DNA of 64,000 nucleotides from Candidatus Paceibacterota bacterium. GTDB taxonomy: Bacteria; Verrucomicrobiota; Verrucomicrobiia; Limisphaerales; UBA8199. Location of the stretch: contig DAOTCE010000012.1 in NCBI GenBank assembly GCA_035452965.1, forward strand, positions 69,222-133,221, given 5' to 3'. The notes beneath the pieces were generated by a model that searched no databases, had not been told where the DNA came from, and saw only the letters and a list, made by a program, of their open reading frames with translations. A program made the position numbers and the translations under genes. Positions 9,052 through 17,698 of this stretch are shown piece by piece (positions within the stretch are counted from its first letter, which is position 1; each line of letters starts with the position of its first letter).

Positions 9052-10536
9052 ATGACCAAACAACTCGGCCAGTTGGCCGTCCTCGTCCTGCTAACGCTCG
9101 CCTGCGGGGGCGACGCGATCAGCGCGCCGCCGGCAAGGCCACACAACGTCCTCCTCATTGCCATAGACGACCTTAACGACTGGGTCGCCTGCCTTGGCGG
9201 GCATCCGCAGGCGCAAACGCCGAACATGGACCGGTTGGCGGCGCGGGGCACCCTGTTCCGGAACGCGCACTGCCAGTCCCCCCTGTGCAATCCCTCGCGC
9301 GCCAGTCTGCTGACTGGGCTGCGACCCAGCTCCACCGGCATATACGGATTGGCGCCGGGGATTCGCGACGTGGCTCGCACCCGCGGTTGCGTCACGCTGC
9401 CGCAGTATTTCGCCCAGCACGGCTACTTTACTGCTACCTTCGGCAAGATATTCCACGATGGTTCCATCCCTGCACCGTTGCGCACCAACGAGTTTAATGT
9501 CTGGGGTCCGGCTCCTGGCATGACCATGCCGCCGGTGAAGTTCGTCAATACCCCTTTACCAATGCGTCTCATGGACTGGGGCGTCTTCCCCAAGGACGAC
9601 CGAACCCAGGCGGATTGGCGCATCGCCGACGCCGCCATCGCGCAGATCAAGTCCTTGCCGCCCGACAAGCCCTTCTTCCTCGCCGTCGGCTTTCGCCTGC
9701 CGCACGTGCCCTGCTTCGCCTCGCAGCAGTGGTTCGACCGCTTCCCGCCCGAAGAGCAGATCCTCCTCCCGCCCGTCAAGCAGCGCGACCGCGACGACAC
9801 CCCTGAGTTCTCGTGGTATCTCCATTGGAAACTGCCCGAGCCCCGCCTTTCCTGGCTGAAGCAGTCCGGTCAATGGCGCGCGCTCGTGCGCGCCTATCTT
9901 GCCAGCACGACCTTCATGGACAGCCAGCTCGGCCGCGTCCTCGACGCCCTCCAGGCCACCGGTCGCGGCGATCACACCGTCGTCGTCCTCTGGTCCGACA
10001 ACGCCTGGCACCTGGGCGAGAAGGCCATCACCGGCAAAAACTCCCTCTGGGACCGCTCCACCCATGTGCCGCTCATCTTCGCCGGTCCGGGGACGGGGCA
10101 GGGGGCGCAGTGCTCGCAGCCTGCCGAGTTGCTCGACATCTATCCCACGCTGGTTGAACTCTGCGGCCTGCCGGCCAAGGCTGAACTCGAAGGGCACAGT
10201 CTTGTGCCGCAGTTGAAAGACCCAACGGCTTTTCGTTCCTGGCCCGCCATCACCAGCCACAACCAGGGCAACGACACTGTGCGCACCGAGCATTGGCGCT
10301 ACATCCGCTATGGCGACGGTTCCGAGGAGCTATACGACTACCGCAGCGACCCGAATGAGTGGACTAACCTTGTTGCCGACGCGAAGTTTTCCGCGACGCG
10401 GAAGGAGTTGGCCCGGTGGCTGCCAAAGGCCCCGGCTCCTCCTGCGCCGGGCAGCGCGCACCGGGTGCTGGTCAAAAAGAATGGTGTCTGGCTTTGGGAA
10501 GGCAAACCCATAAACCCAGCGGAGAAGGATGAATAA
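9052..10536 (+). CDS. Secreted sulfatase, iduronate-2-sulfatase-like
   Basis: 494 residues with a signal peptide ('LAVLVLLTLACGG'; the Cys may be a lipobox). 'NVLLIAIDDLNDWVACLGGH' carries the double Asp metal site and the 'DDLNDW' variant seen in iduronate-2-sulfatase-like enzymes; the active-site signature is 'CNPSRASLLTG' (CxPxR). 'VVVLWSDNAWHLGEK' gives the second metal site, and 'FFLAVGFRLPHVP' fits the same subfamily. It should act on sulfated sugars outside the cytoplasm after Cys-to-formylglycine conversion. It follows the MFS transporter by 80 bp and may be co-transcribed with it. Confidence 0.92.
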   Translation: MTKQLGQLAVLVLLTLACGGDAISAPPARPHNVLLIAIDDLNDWVACLGGHPQAQTPNMDRLAARGTLFRNAHCQSPLCNPSRASLLTGLRPSSTGIYGLAPGIRDVARTRGCVTLPQYFAQHGYFTATFGKIFHDGSIPAPLRTNEFNVWGPAPGMTMPPVKFVNTPLPMRLMDWGVFPKDDRTQADWRIADAAIAQIKSLPPDKPFFLAVGFRLPHVPCFASQQWFDRFPPEEQILLPPVKQRDRDDTPEFSWYLHWKLPEPRLSWLKQSGQWRALVRAYLASTTFMDSQLGRVLDALQATGRGDHTVVVLWSDNAWHLGEKAITGKNSLWDRSTHVPLIFAGPGTGQGAQCSQPAELLDIYPTLVELCGLPAKAELEGHSLVPQLKDPTAFRSWPAITSHNQGNDTVRTEHWRYIRYGDGSEELYDYRSDPNEWTNLVADAKFSATRKELARWLPKAPAPPAPGSAHRVLVKKNGVWLWEGKPINPAEKDE

Positions 10537-10931
10537 CGTGCCAGCGCGCGTGACGTCTCTGAAAGCTGTTCCTCAAGATTGCGGGCGCCCCTGCGAGCAA
10601 TAGCGGCTGTCCTCTGGCGATTTGCGTGACTGCCGCTGGCACATTCGATGCTTCCAACCGGTGCAGGGCTGGAGGCTGGTACGGAAATGCCGCAGTTCAA
10701 GGTGAGCCATCGGTTCTGCCTGCATTACTCGGCCGGTTGGCGGAATTTAGGAATCGCCAGATCGGGAACGAAGCATTGGACGGCTTGGAGCAGTTCTCTG
10801 AGGAAGGGGGGATGGCGGTTAGGCCTTAAGGCGACAAGGAAAGAGAGCCGCCGACCGCGTGGATCTGGGATCGCAGTGCGCCCGCTTTTTCAGATGCTTG
10901 AATTCAGCAATGGTGGTATCAAGGTGGCGCA
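10537..10931. other. Intergenic, nothing recognised
   Basis: About 395 bp between the sulfatase and the M48 protease genes. Short overlapping frames exist, but none has a recognisable product or ribosome site. No hairpin with a T-run was found. Confidence 0.5.
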
Positions 10932-12038
10932 GTGACAGAAGTCCCTTCTGCATTTGAAGCATACGTGACCCACACAAGCCGTGGCGAGGAAGTGGTTTGG
11001 GGCCGGATTGTCTTCGAGGGATGGCGGCTGCGGTTCGAGTCAGAGGGGATCCAGCTCGAAATCCCGCTGGTGAACCTGCGGATTGAACGGGAGGAATCAG
11101 CGGCTCGAGGGGTTGCCTTCTACGACGACGGCCAGCCGGAATGGGTGGTTCATACGCCGGGAGAGGAGATACTAACGCACGGCTCGCTCCTGCAACAGCC
11201 GCATACCCGGAACCAGATTCGCGCGCTGCAAAGCGGCCAGGAGTTGAAGCGGCGGCTCAAGATGGTCGGCGGTTTCCTGGCCGGTTTTGCCTTGGTCGCA
11301 CTGCTGGTATCCCTATTGATGGGTTTCATGGTGCGCTCGCTCGTAACCCGGATTCCAGTGGGATGGGAGCAGGAGTTGGGCGACAAGGTGCTGGCTGAGT
11401 TAAAGGAGAAAGAGACGTTCATCACCGACGCGAAGATGCAGACGAACCTGGCCTGGAGCGTGGCCCCGCTCATGCGCGCGGTGCCTACGAACGCGCTGGG
11501 GTTCAAGTTCTACCTGCTGCAAAGCCCGCTGCCCAATGCGTTTGCACTGCCAGGCGGGCATGTGGTCGTGTCCACAGGTTTGATGGACCTGGCGGAGCGC
11601 CCGGAAGAAATCGCCGGCGTGGTGGCGCATGAACTGGCACATGTGACCCGGAAACACGGCCTGCGGAAGATCATCTCTTCCGCCGGGCCCTACCTGCTGT
11701 GCCGAATGTTCATGCAGGGGAACAGTGGATTGCTGGGAATGCTGGCCGGTGGCTCGCAGGTGATGGTGTTCCAGAGCTTCTCCCAGGAATACGAGATCGA
11801 AGCCGATGACGTGGGTTGGCAGTACCTGTTGGCGGCACGTATAGACCCGCGCGGCCTGCCTGACATGTTGAGAAAACTCGAGGCGGAGGAGAAGCGAATG
11901 AGGCTCATACACCTGGCGCCGCAGGCGTTGAGCAGCCACCCGGCCACGGAAAAGCGCCTTAGGCGATTCGATGCAAAGTGGTACAAGTTGAAAGATAAGT
12001 CGGAGTTTATCCAGTATGAGAAGCAACATGAGGATTAG
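10932..12038 (+). CDS. M48-family membrane metalloprotease
   Basis: 368 residues starting at GTG 10932, with AAGGTGG just upstream. Residues 1-100 form a beta-rich PH-like domain; residues ~111-136 are a transmembrane segment ('GGFLAGFALVALLVSLLMGF'); the remainder is an M48 peptidase domain with 'HELAHVTRKHG' (zinc ligands His233 and His237, catalytic Glu234) and the downstream 'EYEIEADDVG' third-ligand motif. Conserved 'PNAFALPGGHVVVSTGLM' precedes it. These proteases act in membrane or periplasmic protein quality control (HtpX/BepA relatives). The 3' end overlaps the next gene by 23 bp, implying co-translation with the SGNH hydrolase. Confidence 0.92.
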   Translation: MTEVPSAFEAYVTHTSRGEEVVWGRIVFEGWRLRFESEGIQLEIPLVNLRIEREESAARGVAFYDDGQPEWVVHTPGEEILTHGSLLQQPHTRNQIRALQSGQELKRRLKMVGGFLAGFALVALLVSLLMGFMVRSLVTRIPVGWEQELGDKVLAELKEKETFITDAKMQTNLAWSVAPLMRAVPTNALGFKFYLLQSPLPNAFALPGGHVVVSTGLMDLAERPEEIAGVVAHELAHVTRKHGLRKIISSAGPYLLCRMFMQGNSGLLGMLAGGSQVMVFQSFSQEYEIEADDVGWQYLLAARIDPRGLPDMLRKLEAEEKRMRLIHLAPQALSSHPATEKRLRRFDAKWYKLKDKSEFIQYEKQHED

Positions 12039-13146
12039 ATGCCAGAAGAACGCCGCGGTGATGGCCTTGGGATGCCTGTTGGTGCAGGCAAACGCGCAGG
12101 GACAGGCGGCGGATCAGGCCGGCGGTTTGCGGTGGCATGACGCGCGCACGTTGACCGTAGAGGGCAAAGGCTGGAGCGATACAAAGCAATTTTACGACCG
12201 CCTGCCGGCCCGCGCGGAAGGTATAGTGCGCGGGGCGGTTTGGGGGTTGAGCCAGGATTCGGCGGGCATCGCTGTCCGCTTCGTCACGGACGCCGCTGCG
12301 ATTTCGGCTCGATGGACGTTGCGCCGGGAGCGATTGGCCATGGCGCACATGCCCGCCAGCGGCGTAAGCGGCGTGGACCTCTATGTCAAAGAGAGGGGTA
12401 AGTGGCGTTGGCTGGGCGGCGGTCGGGCGGAGAGGTTTCCCACGGAGGAAAAGGAACTGGTGAAGAGCATGAAGCCGGCGCGGCGGGAATACCTGCTTAA
12501 TTTGCCGCTTTACAACGGAGTCGAATCAGTGATGGTTGGCGTGCCACTCGACGCGAAACTTGAGCCGGCGGCGCGCCGGCCCGAAGGGCAAGGGCCCATA
12601 CTGTTCTATGGCACGTCCATCGTGCAGGGTGGTTGCGCCTCGCGCCCGGGCATGGCACACCCGGCGATACTGGGCCGGCGCTTGGACCGGGCGCACATCA
12701 ATCTGGGATTCTCAGGCAATGCGTGGAGTGAGCCGGAAATGGCGCAACTCCTGGCGGAACTGGACCCTGCGGTGTATGTTCTCGACCCGCTCCCGAACAT
12801 GAAAGAAGAGTGGGTGGTGCCGCGGTTGGAGCGGTTCGTGGCGATCCTGCGCGGCGCCCATCCAAAGACGCCGATCGTGCTGGTGGAGAATATCGCTTAT
12901 CCCGACGGCGATTATGTGGGGCCGCGGGGCGAGCGGTACATGAAGGCCAACGGACGGCTGCGCGAACTGCATCGGCGCTTGGTGCGGGCGGGTGACCAAA
13001 GGCTGCTTTACGTTCCAGCGGCTGGGTTGCTCGGCACGGATACTGAAGGGACTGTGGATGGGACGCATCCGACGGATCTTGGCTTTATGCGAATGGCCGA
13101 CGCACTCGAGCCAACGCTCCAGCGCGCACTGAAGCTGCGGCATTAG
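12016..13146 (+). CDS. Secreted SGNH/GDSL hydrolase
   Basis: 376 residues with a signal peptide-like N-terminus (ATG 12028 is an alternative start). An N-terminal beta domain of ~180 residues, like that in two-domain SsfX3-type esterases, precedes the SGNH domain. Block I is 'ILFYGTSIVQGG' (nucleophile Ser), block III 'LGFSGNAW' (Gly and Asn oxyanion residues) and block V 'DGTHPTDLGF' (catalytic Asp and His). It probably de-esterifies acetylated carbohydrates in the periplasm. It overlaps the M48 protease gene by 23 bp. Substrate unknown. Confidence 0.88.
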   Translation: MRSNMRIRCQKNAAVMALGCLLVQANAQGQAADQAGGLRWHDARTLTVEGKGWSDTKQFYDRLPARAEGIVRGAVWGLSQDSAGIAVRFVTDAAAISARWTLRRERLAMAHMPASGVSGVDLYVKERGKWRWLGGGRAERFPTEEKELVKSMKPARREYLLNLPLYNGVESVMVGVPLDAKLEPAARRPEGQGPILFYGTSIVQGGCASRPGMAHPAILGRRLDRAHINLGFSGNAWSEPEMAQLLAELDPAVYVLDPLPNMKEEWVVPRLERFVAILRGAHPKTPIVLVENIAYPDGDYVGPRGERYMKANGRLRELHRRLVRAGDQRLLYVPAAGLLGTDTEGTVDGTHPTDLGFMRMADALEPTLQRALKLRH

Positions 13147-13176
13147 CGAGTCGCGTTTCGGGCTGCCGTTCGAAGG

Positions 13177-13407
13177 TTACGACCGGGTGGGCTGGTGAAC
13201 CGGGGGGTGTGTCTCATGCCGTGGCTGGCTTTGCGTCGCGGGGGAGCCTGGCCTTCTCGATGCCCGGTGCGCCCTGTGTCGGCGGCGCGCGCGCCGATGC
13301 TTCGCCTTGCGGTATTGGAGATAGGCCAGATAGATGACAAGGCCTATGATAAAGACCACCGTTCCCCACATCAGCGCGGACTCGATTATATAGTATAGCT
13401 TGGGCAT
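13177..13407 (-). CDS. Possible small membrane protein
   Basis: 76 residues: one convincing transmembrane helix near the N-terminus ('ALMWGTVVFIIGLVIYLAYL') followed by a strongly basic Arg/His-rich tail ('YRKAKHRRARRRHRAHRA'). That layout suits a small inner-membrane protein with a cytoplasmic nucleic-acid- or lipid-contacting tail, but no family is recognised and the ribosome site is weak. It lies alone in a long intergenic gap, opposite in direction to both neighbours. Confidence 0.4.
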   Translation of the reverse strand: MPKLYYIIESALMWGTVVFIIGLVIYLAYLQYRKAKHRRARRRHRAHRASRRPGSPATQSQPRHETHPPVHQPTRS

Positions 13408-13853
13408 GGCCCCGGCCCGAACAGTAATTCTGGCGAGCCGTACGCTCGCCTAGATGTAAACTACGTCGCACAAGGCATAAATCAAACCACCAGGAGGCGC
13501 ATCTGGTTAGCACCACCAGACCTGCCAGCGGGGGATTGATAGGGCGCGCAGTCCCCTGAGTACCCTGCCGTCGTAGAGGCATCCGACTGGTGGCACTGAC
13601 TTGAATGCGCCCGCCAACAGCAGCGCGTATGCATGAAGCTGCCGGAGGAGCGCGGACGTCTAGCCCGCTTTGCGGATGGCGGGCCAGACCAGCGGGCCAG
13701 ATGCCCGCGCGCCTTCAGGCAGACGCGCCGGACGTGACGCTTCCATAGGACATTTCATTCGACAATTGGACGGAGTTGGACTATAAATATCAGCCAGGCG
13801 CGGTCGGGAAGCGCCCCTGGGCTGAGGAGGTCCGGGACAGGGCAATCAAGGCC

Positions 13854-13897
13854 CAATCATGGAGTAATCATGCTCCAATCATGCTCCAATGATGCTA
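13854..13897. repeat. Four tandem 11-bp repeats (CAATCATGCTC type)
   Basis: Units: CAATCATGGAG, TAATCATGCTC, CAATCATGCTC and CAATGATGCTA. The period is close to one DNA turn, so the same face of the helix is presented. The array lies ~140 bp upstream of the VCBS/FGE gene and could be a protein-binding array. Confidence 0.75.
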
Positions 13898-14038
13898 GCA
13901 ACACCGGGACAACACGCCGGCAACCCAATCCAATCCCGCGCGTCTTCATGCATACGCGCTGCGCCAACAGGGCGGTTAGTGTTCCGGGTTTGACAATCCA
14001 ACCGGCACTCACAACACTGTGCCCCAAGTTTTAGAAGC

Positions 14039-16210
14039 ATGAAATACTACTTATCTCTGGCGGCAGTGGCGGCGGCAGTTTTGACGGCTGCGCCGGTGCC
14101 GGTTCGGGCTGACCAGCCCAACCCCTCATTGATTTACGAAACCACGCAGGAGTTCTTTGCGAGCGGCGACTTCGACCGCGACGGGCGGTCCGACTTGGTG
14201 ATCGTTGACAAGGACAGCGGCAAGTACCGGCTTGCCTACCAGTTGACGCCGGGGCTCTTTTCCTGGGTGGATTGCCGGCCGAGCGGCATCAAAGGTATCG
14301 CCGGCTTTAGCATCGGCCGCGTACTGGTCAAAGACCAGGACGCCGCAACTTTCACGTCGCCCGACGCCAACGAGATTACTTTGGTGGACATCTCCAGCCC
14401 CACTGCCCCAGGCAAACCGGTAGCTGTGCCATTCACTGCCGCGCTCGGGCCGAATACGGTCGTGGCGGTGGACATCGGCGGCGAGGGCAACACGAGCCTC
14501 GACGACCTGGCCGTTGGGTCCATTTACAATTCCCCCGATCCCAGCCTGGGCGTCCTCCTGCGCAATGATCGCGCCGAGTTTCCCAAGCTGACCGAGATGC
14601 CATTGCCTGGACCAGCCGTCCGGGGCAACCGGCTTTCGCTCAAAGCGGGCCAACCGGAAGTTGTCTGCGGGCTCGTGCAGGGTGATAAAGGTGACACGCT
14701 GCGGGTAGCGGATTTCAGCGGCGGCAAACCGGAAGCGCTGGCTACCGCCGCCGACCTGCCCGGAGGCTCCGATTACGCCGCAGGCAGATTTGGCAGCTCC
14801 CCCTTGCCGGTGTTCATTGTCTATAAGCCGGGCGACAAGAGCGTGGCGGTCCGGCCCCTGGAAGAACCCACCCCCAGGAAGTTTCAGTTCGGTGCCGGTC
14901 AGAGCTTCGATCTTGGTCAGCCGGTGCGGCGGGTCATTGCGCTGAATGAAGGCGGAGCAAAGCGTCTCTTTGTCATCTTTGGGGAGGGCGAGAAGGCTGG
15001 CGTATTCAACTTTGATGGGAGCAAAGCTCCGGTGCTGGTGCAGAGCCTCGCGGCCACGAACGAGGCGTTCACCTGCGCTCTGGGCACGGCGGAGGGCTTC
15101 ATGGTTTTCACCCGTCCGGCGGCGGGCAAGTTCTCCACGCGCTACCAGGCTTTCAAGGCCAGCGGCGAAACCTACACGCCTGGCCCCTTTGGCGCGTTGG
15201 CCTCCCTGGCTGACAACGACAACATTACAATCCCTGACATCCACTCGCGGATTGTCGCCAAGCAGACGGTGGTGAGTGAGAGCGAGATGAAGCCTTACAC
15301 CAACACAATTCCAGGCACGCAGGTGAGTTTTGCCATGGTGCCGATTCGCGGTGGAGAGTTTGTCATGGGCAGCCCCGAAACTGAGAAGGGCCGCAAGCCG
15401 GATGAAAGCCCTCAGCACAAGGTGAAGCTCGCTCCGTTCTGGATGGGCCAGTGTGAAGTGACCTGGAACGAATATGAGCTATTCATGTATCCGGATGAGG
15501 AGAGACGCACCCGCGCCACCATCCCGACGGATGCGGCCGGAGACAAGCTGGCCGACGCGGTCACCCATCCTTCCAAGCCTTACGTCGAGATGAGTTTCGG
15601 CATGGGGAAGGACGGCTTTCCGGCCATCGCCATGACGCAGCACGCCGCGAACAAGTATTGCCAGTGGCTCAGCGCCAAAACGGGCCAGTTCTATCGCCTG
15701 CCGACCGAGGCCGAGTGGGAATACGCGTGCCGCGCCGGCACGACGAGCGCCTATTTCTTCGGGGACGATGTTGCCAAGCTTCCCGAATACGGCTGGTATG
15801 AGATGAACAGTGACTTCAAGTACCAGAAGGTCGGCAAGAAGAAGCCCAATCCCTGGGGCCTGTATGACATGTGCGGGAATGTCGTCGAGTGGGTGCTCGA
15901 TCAGTATGATCCGGAGTATTACAAACAAGGCGGCGCCAACGGCAATGCGGTCGAGCCGTGGAATAAGGCCACCAAGCCCTATCCGCACTCGGTGCGCGGC
16001 GGTTCGTGGGACGATGAGGCGACCATGTGCCGCAGCGCGGCGCGGCGCGGTTCGGACCGTTCCTGGAAGATGCAGGACCCGCAGTTGCCCAAGAGTGTCT
16101 GGTATTTCTCGGACGCGCAGTGGGTGGGCTTCCGCATTGTGCGCCCGCTCAAAGTGCCGCCGCCCGAGGTGATGCAGAAGTACTGGACAAGTGGTGTGGA
16201 ACGGGACTGA
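14039..16210 (+). CDS. VCBS-like repeat plus formylglycine-generating-enzyme-like (SUMF1) fusion
   Basis: 723 residues with a clear signal peptide. The N-terminal ~400 residues begin with a VCBS/FG-GAP calcium-loop signature ('GDFDRDGRSDLVIVDKD') and continue as a predicted propeller. The C-terminal ~280 residues are an FGE-sulfatase/SUMF1 domain: 'PIRGGEFVMGSPE', 'RLPTEAEWEYACRAGTTS', 'WGLYDMCGNVVEWVLD', 'VRGGSWDD' and 'GFRIVRPL'. FGEs oxidise the sulfatase active-site Cys to formylglycine, but many exported family members are only C-type-lectin-like. Whether this one serves the two sulfatases here is unproven, and export before sulfatase folding would be required. Confidence 0.9.
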   Translation: MKYYLSLAAVAAAVLTAAPVPVRADQPNPSLIYETTQEFFASGDFDRDGRSDLVIVDKDSGKYRLAYQLTPGLFSWVDCRPSGIKGIAGFSIGRVLVKDQDAATFTSPDANEITLVDISSPTAPGKPVAVPFTAALGPNTVVAVDIGGEGNTSLDDLAVGSIYNSPDPSLGVLLRNDRAEFPKLTEMPLPGPAVRGNRLSLKAGQPEVVCGLVQGDKGDTLRVADFSGGKPEALATAADLPGGSDYAAGRFGSSPLPVFIVYKPGDKSVAVRPLEEPTPRKFQFGAGQSFDLGQPVRRVIALNEGGAKRLFVIFGEGEKAGVFNFDGSKAPVLVQSLAATNEAFTCALGTAEGFMVFTRPAAGKFSTRYQAFKASGETYTPGPFGALASLADNDNITIPDIHSRIVAKQTVVSESEMKPYTNTIPGTQVSFAMVPIRGGEFVMGSPETEKGRKPDESPQHKVKLAPFWMGQCEVTWNEYELFMYPDEERRTRATIPTDAAGDKLADAVTHPSKPYVEMSFGMGKDGFPAIAMTQHAANKYCQWLSAKTGQFYRLPTEAEWEYACRAGTTSAYFFGDDVAKLPEYGWYEMNSDFKYQKVGKKKPNPWGLYDMCGNVVEWVLDQYDPEYYKQGGANGNAVEPWNKATKPYPHSVRGGSWDDEATMCRSAARRGSDRSWKMQDPQLPKSVWYFSDAQWVGFRIVRPLKVPPPEVMQKYWTSGVERD

Positions 16211-16294
16211 ATTACCCGTGCCGACGCTGCGTCATTATGAACAATGGCTTTCGCTCGCAAGCTTACAGTTGATAACCATAACCTAAAACGTCCT

Positions 16295-17629
16295 ATGCAA
16301 GATCATACCACCAATCCATCCAGTGCGGTTTCGCGCCGCCAGTTCCTCATGCACTCAACAATTATTGCCGCCTCCGCGGCGGCGGTGAGTTTCCCCACGG
16401 TGCTGCGCGCTCAGAACAAACAGTCCATCAATGCGGTGATCATTGGCTTGGGCGGGCGCGGCAGTGGTGCCGGCCGCGACTTTATGGAAGCGGCCAAAGC
16501 CGCCGGGGTGGACGGCAAGATTGTCGGCGTGGCCGACATCTTCCCCGAGTCGGCCAAGAAGGGCATGGATAATTTCGGCCTGCCTGAGGCCAAGTGCTTC
16601 AGCGGCTTTGACGCCTTTCAGAAGGCGCTGGCCTTGCCCGGCGTCAACTACGCCATCCTCGCCACGCCGCCGGGCTTCCGCGCGGCGCACTTCAAGGCGG
16701 CCATCGAGGCCGGCAAGCATGTCTTTATGGAGAAGCCCGTGGCGGTGGACGGGCCCAGCTGCCGGATGATGTACGCCGCGGCCGAACTTTCGAAGCAGAA
16801 GGGACTCAAGGTCGTCGCCGGAACGCAGCGCCGCCACCAGGCTCCCTATCTTGAAACCGTCAAGCGCATCAAGGACGGCGCGATTGGGGACGTGGTCACG
16901 CTGCGCGCCTACTGGGTCAACGGCGGTCCCATCTGGCACCGTGGCGAGCACGGCGCGACGGAACTCGAGCGCCAGATTCGCAACTGGTACCACTATATCT
17001 GGCTATGCGGAGACCATATCTGCGAGCAGCACGTGCACAACATTGACGTCTGCAACTGGATCGTAGGCGACCACCCGGTGAAGTGCTGGGGCATGGGCGC
17101 CCGGCAGCAGTTGATTGGTCAGTCCGGCGAAATCTGGGACAACTTCGCCGTCGAGTACGAATACCCCAACGGCGCCCGCATGTACAGCTACTGCGGCCAG
17201 ATCAAGCGCGAGTGGTCCTCCGTCAGCGAAGGCGTGCAGGGCACCAAGGGCACTGCCAATCCCGGCGGCCACATCCAGCCCAAGGACGGCCCGATGTGGC
17301 GCTACCGCAAGCAGGACGGCGAGGTCAGCCCCTACGTGCAGGAGCACATTGACCTCATCAATGCCATCGTCAAGGACACCGAGCTGAACGAGGCCAAGCA
17401 GGTTACCGACAGCACGCTTACCGCCATCATGGGCCGCGAGGCGGCTTATAGCGGCGCTGGCGCGGATTGGGACACCGTGCTCAACTCGACGTTCTCCTAT
17501 GGTCCCGAACTTCTCTACAGCGATTGCGCGGGCATGCAATGGGGAGGCTTCCGCGTGCTCCAACCACCCATGCCCAACAGCCACAATGTCTTCAAAAATC
17601 CACCAGTGGTCCCGGTGGCCAAGGCGTGA
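16295..17629 (+). CDS. Tat-exported Gfo/Idh/MocA oxidoreductase
   Basis: 444 residues from ATG 16295, chosen because it places the twin-arginine signal 'SRRQFLMHS' near the N-terminus, followed by an Ala-rich h-region. The Rossmann motif 'AVIIGLGGRGSGAG' binds NAD(P), and 'HVFMEKPVAVD' holds the conserved Lys-Pro of the family. The C-terminal half is the usual alpha/beta domain with 'HNIDVCNWI'. Tat export with prebound cofactor is common for this family in Verrucomicrobiota and Planctomycetes and suggests sugar oxidation/reduction or epimerisation chemistry in the periplasm. A strong terminator follows the stop codon. Confidence 0.93.
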   Translation: MQDHTTNPSSAVSRRQFLMHSTIIAASAAAVSFPTVLRAQNKQSINAVIIGLGGRGSGAGRDFMEAAKAAGVDGKIVGVADIFPESAKKGMDNFGLPEAKCFSGFDAFQKALALPGVNYAILATPPGFRAAHFKAAIEAGKHVFMEKPVAVDGPSCRMMYAAAELSKQKGLKVVAGTQRRHQAPYLETVKRIKDGAIGDVVTLRAYWVNGGPIWHRGEHGATELERQIRNWYHYIWLCGDHICEQHVHNIDVCNWIVGDHPVKCWGMGARQQLIGQSGEIWDNFAVEYEYPNGARMYSYCGQIKREWSSVSEGVQGTKGTANPGGHIQPKDGPMWRYRKQDGEVSPYVQEHIDLINAIVKDTELNEAKQVTDSTLTAIMGREAAYSGAGADWDTVLNSTFSYGPELLYSDCAGMQWGGFRVLQPPMPNSHNVFKNPPVVPVAKA

Positions 17630-17655
17630 TTGGCCCCACGGGATGAATTGGTTTC

Positions 17656-17688
17656 AGGGCCGGCCGAATGGGCCGGCCCTTCCTTTTT
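17656..17688 (+). terminator. Rho-independent terminator
   Basis: Stem AGGGCCGGCC (17656-17665) pairs exactly with GGCCGGCCCT (17671-17680), loop GAATG, followed by TCCTTTTT. It ends the Gfo/Idh/MocA transcript and separates it from apbE. Confidence 0.85.
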
Positions 17689-17698
17689 CCGAGCGGGA

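Larger units (their letters stand above)
13147..14038. other. Long intergenic region
   Basis: About 890 bp. It contains a possible small leftward membrane-protein gene (13177-13407) and a four-copy 11-bp tandem repeat (13854-13897) about 140 bp ahead of the next gene. Nothing else was recognised. Confidence 0.5.

Noticed and set aside
14126..15418. Long minus-strand open frame (430 codons) opposite the VCBS/FGE gene
   Set aside because: Antisense shadow of a gene with clear domains; no recognisable protein.
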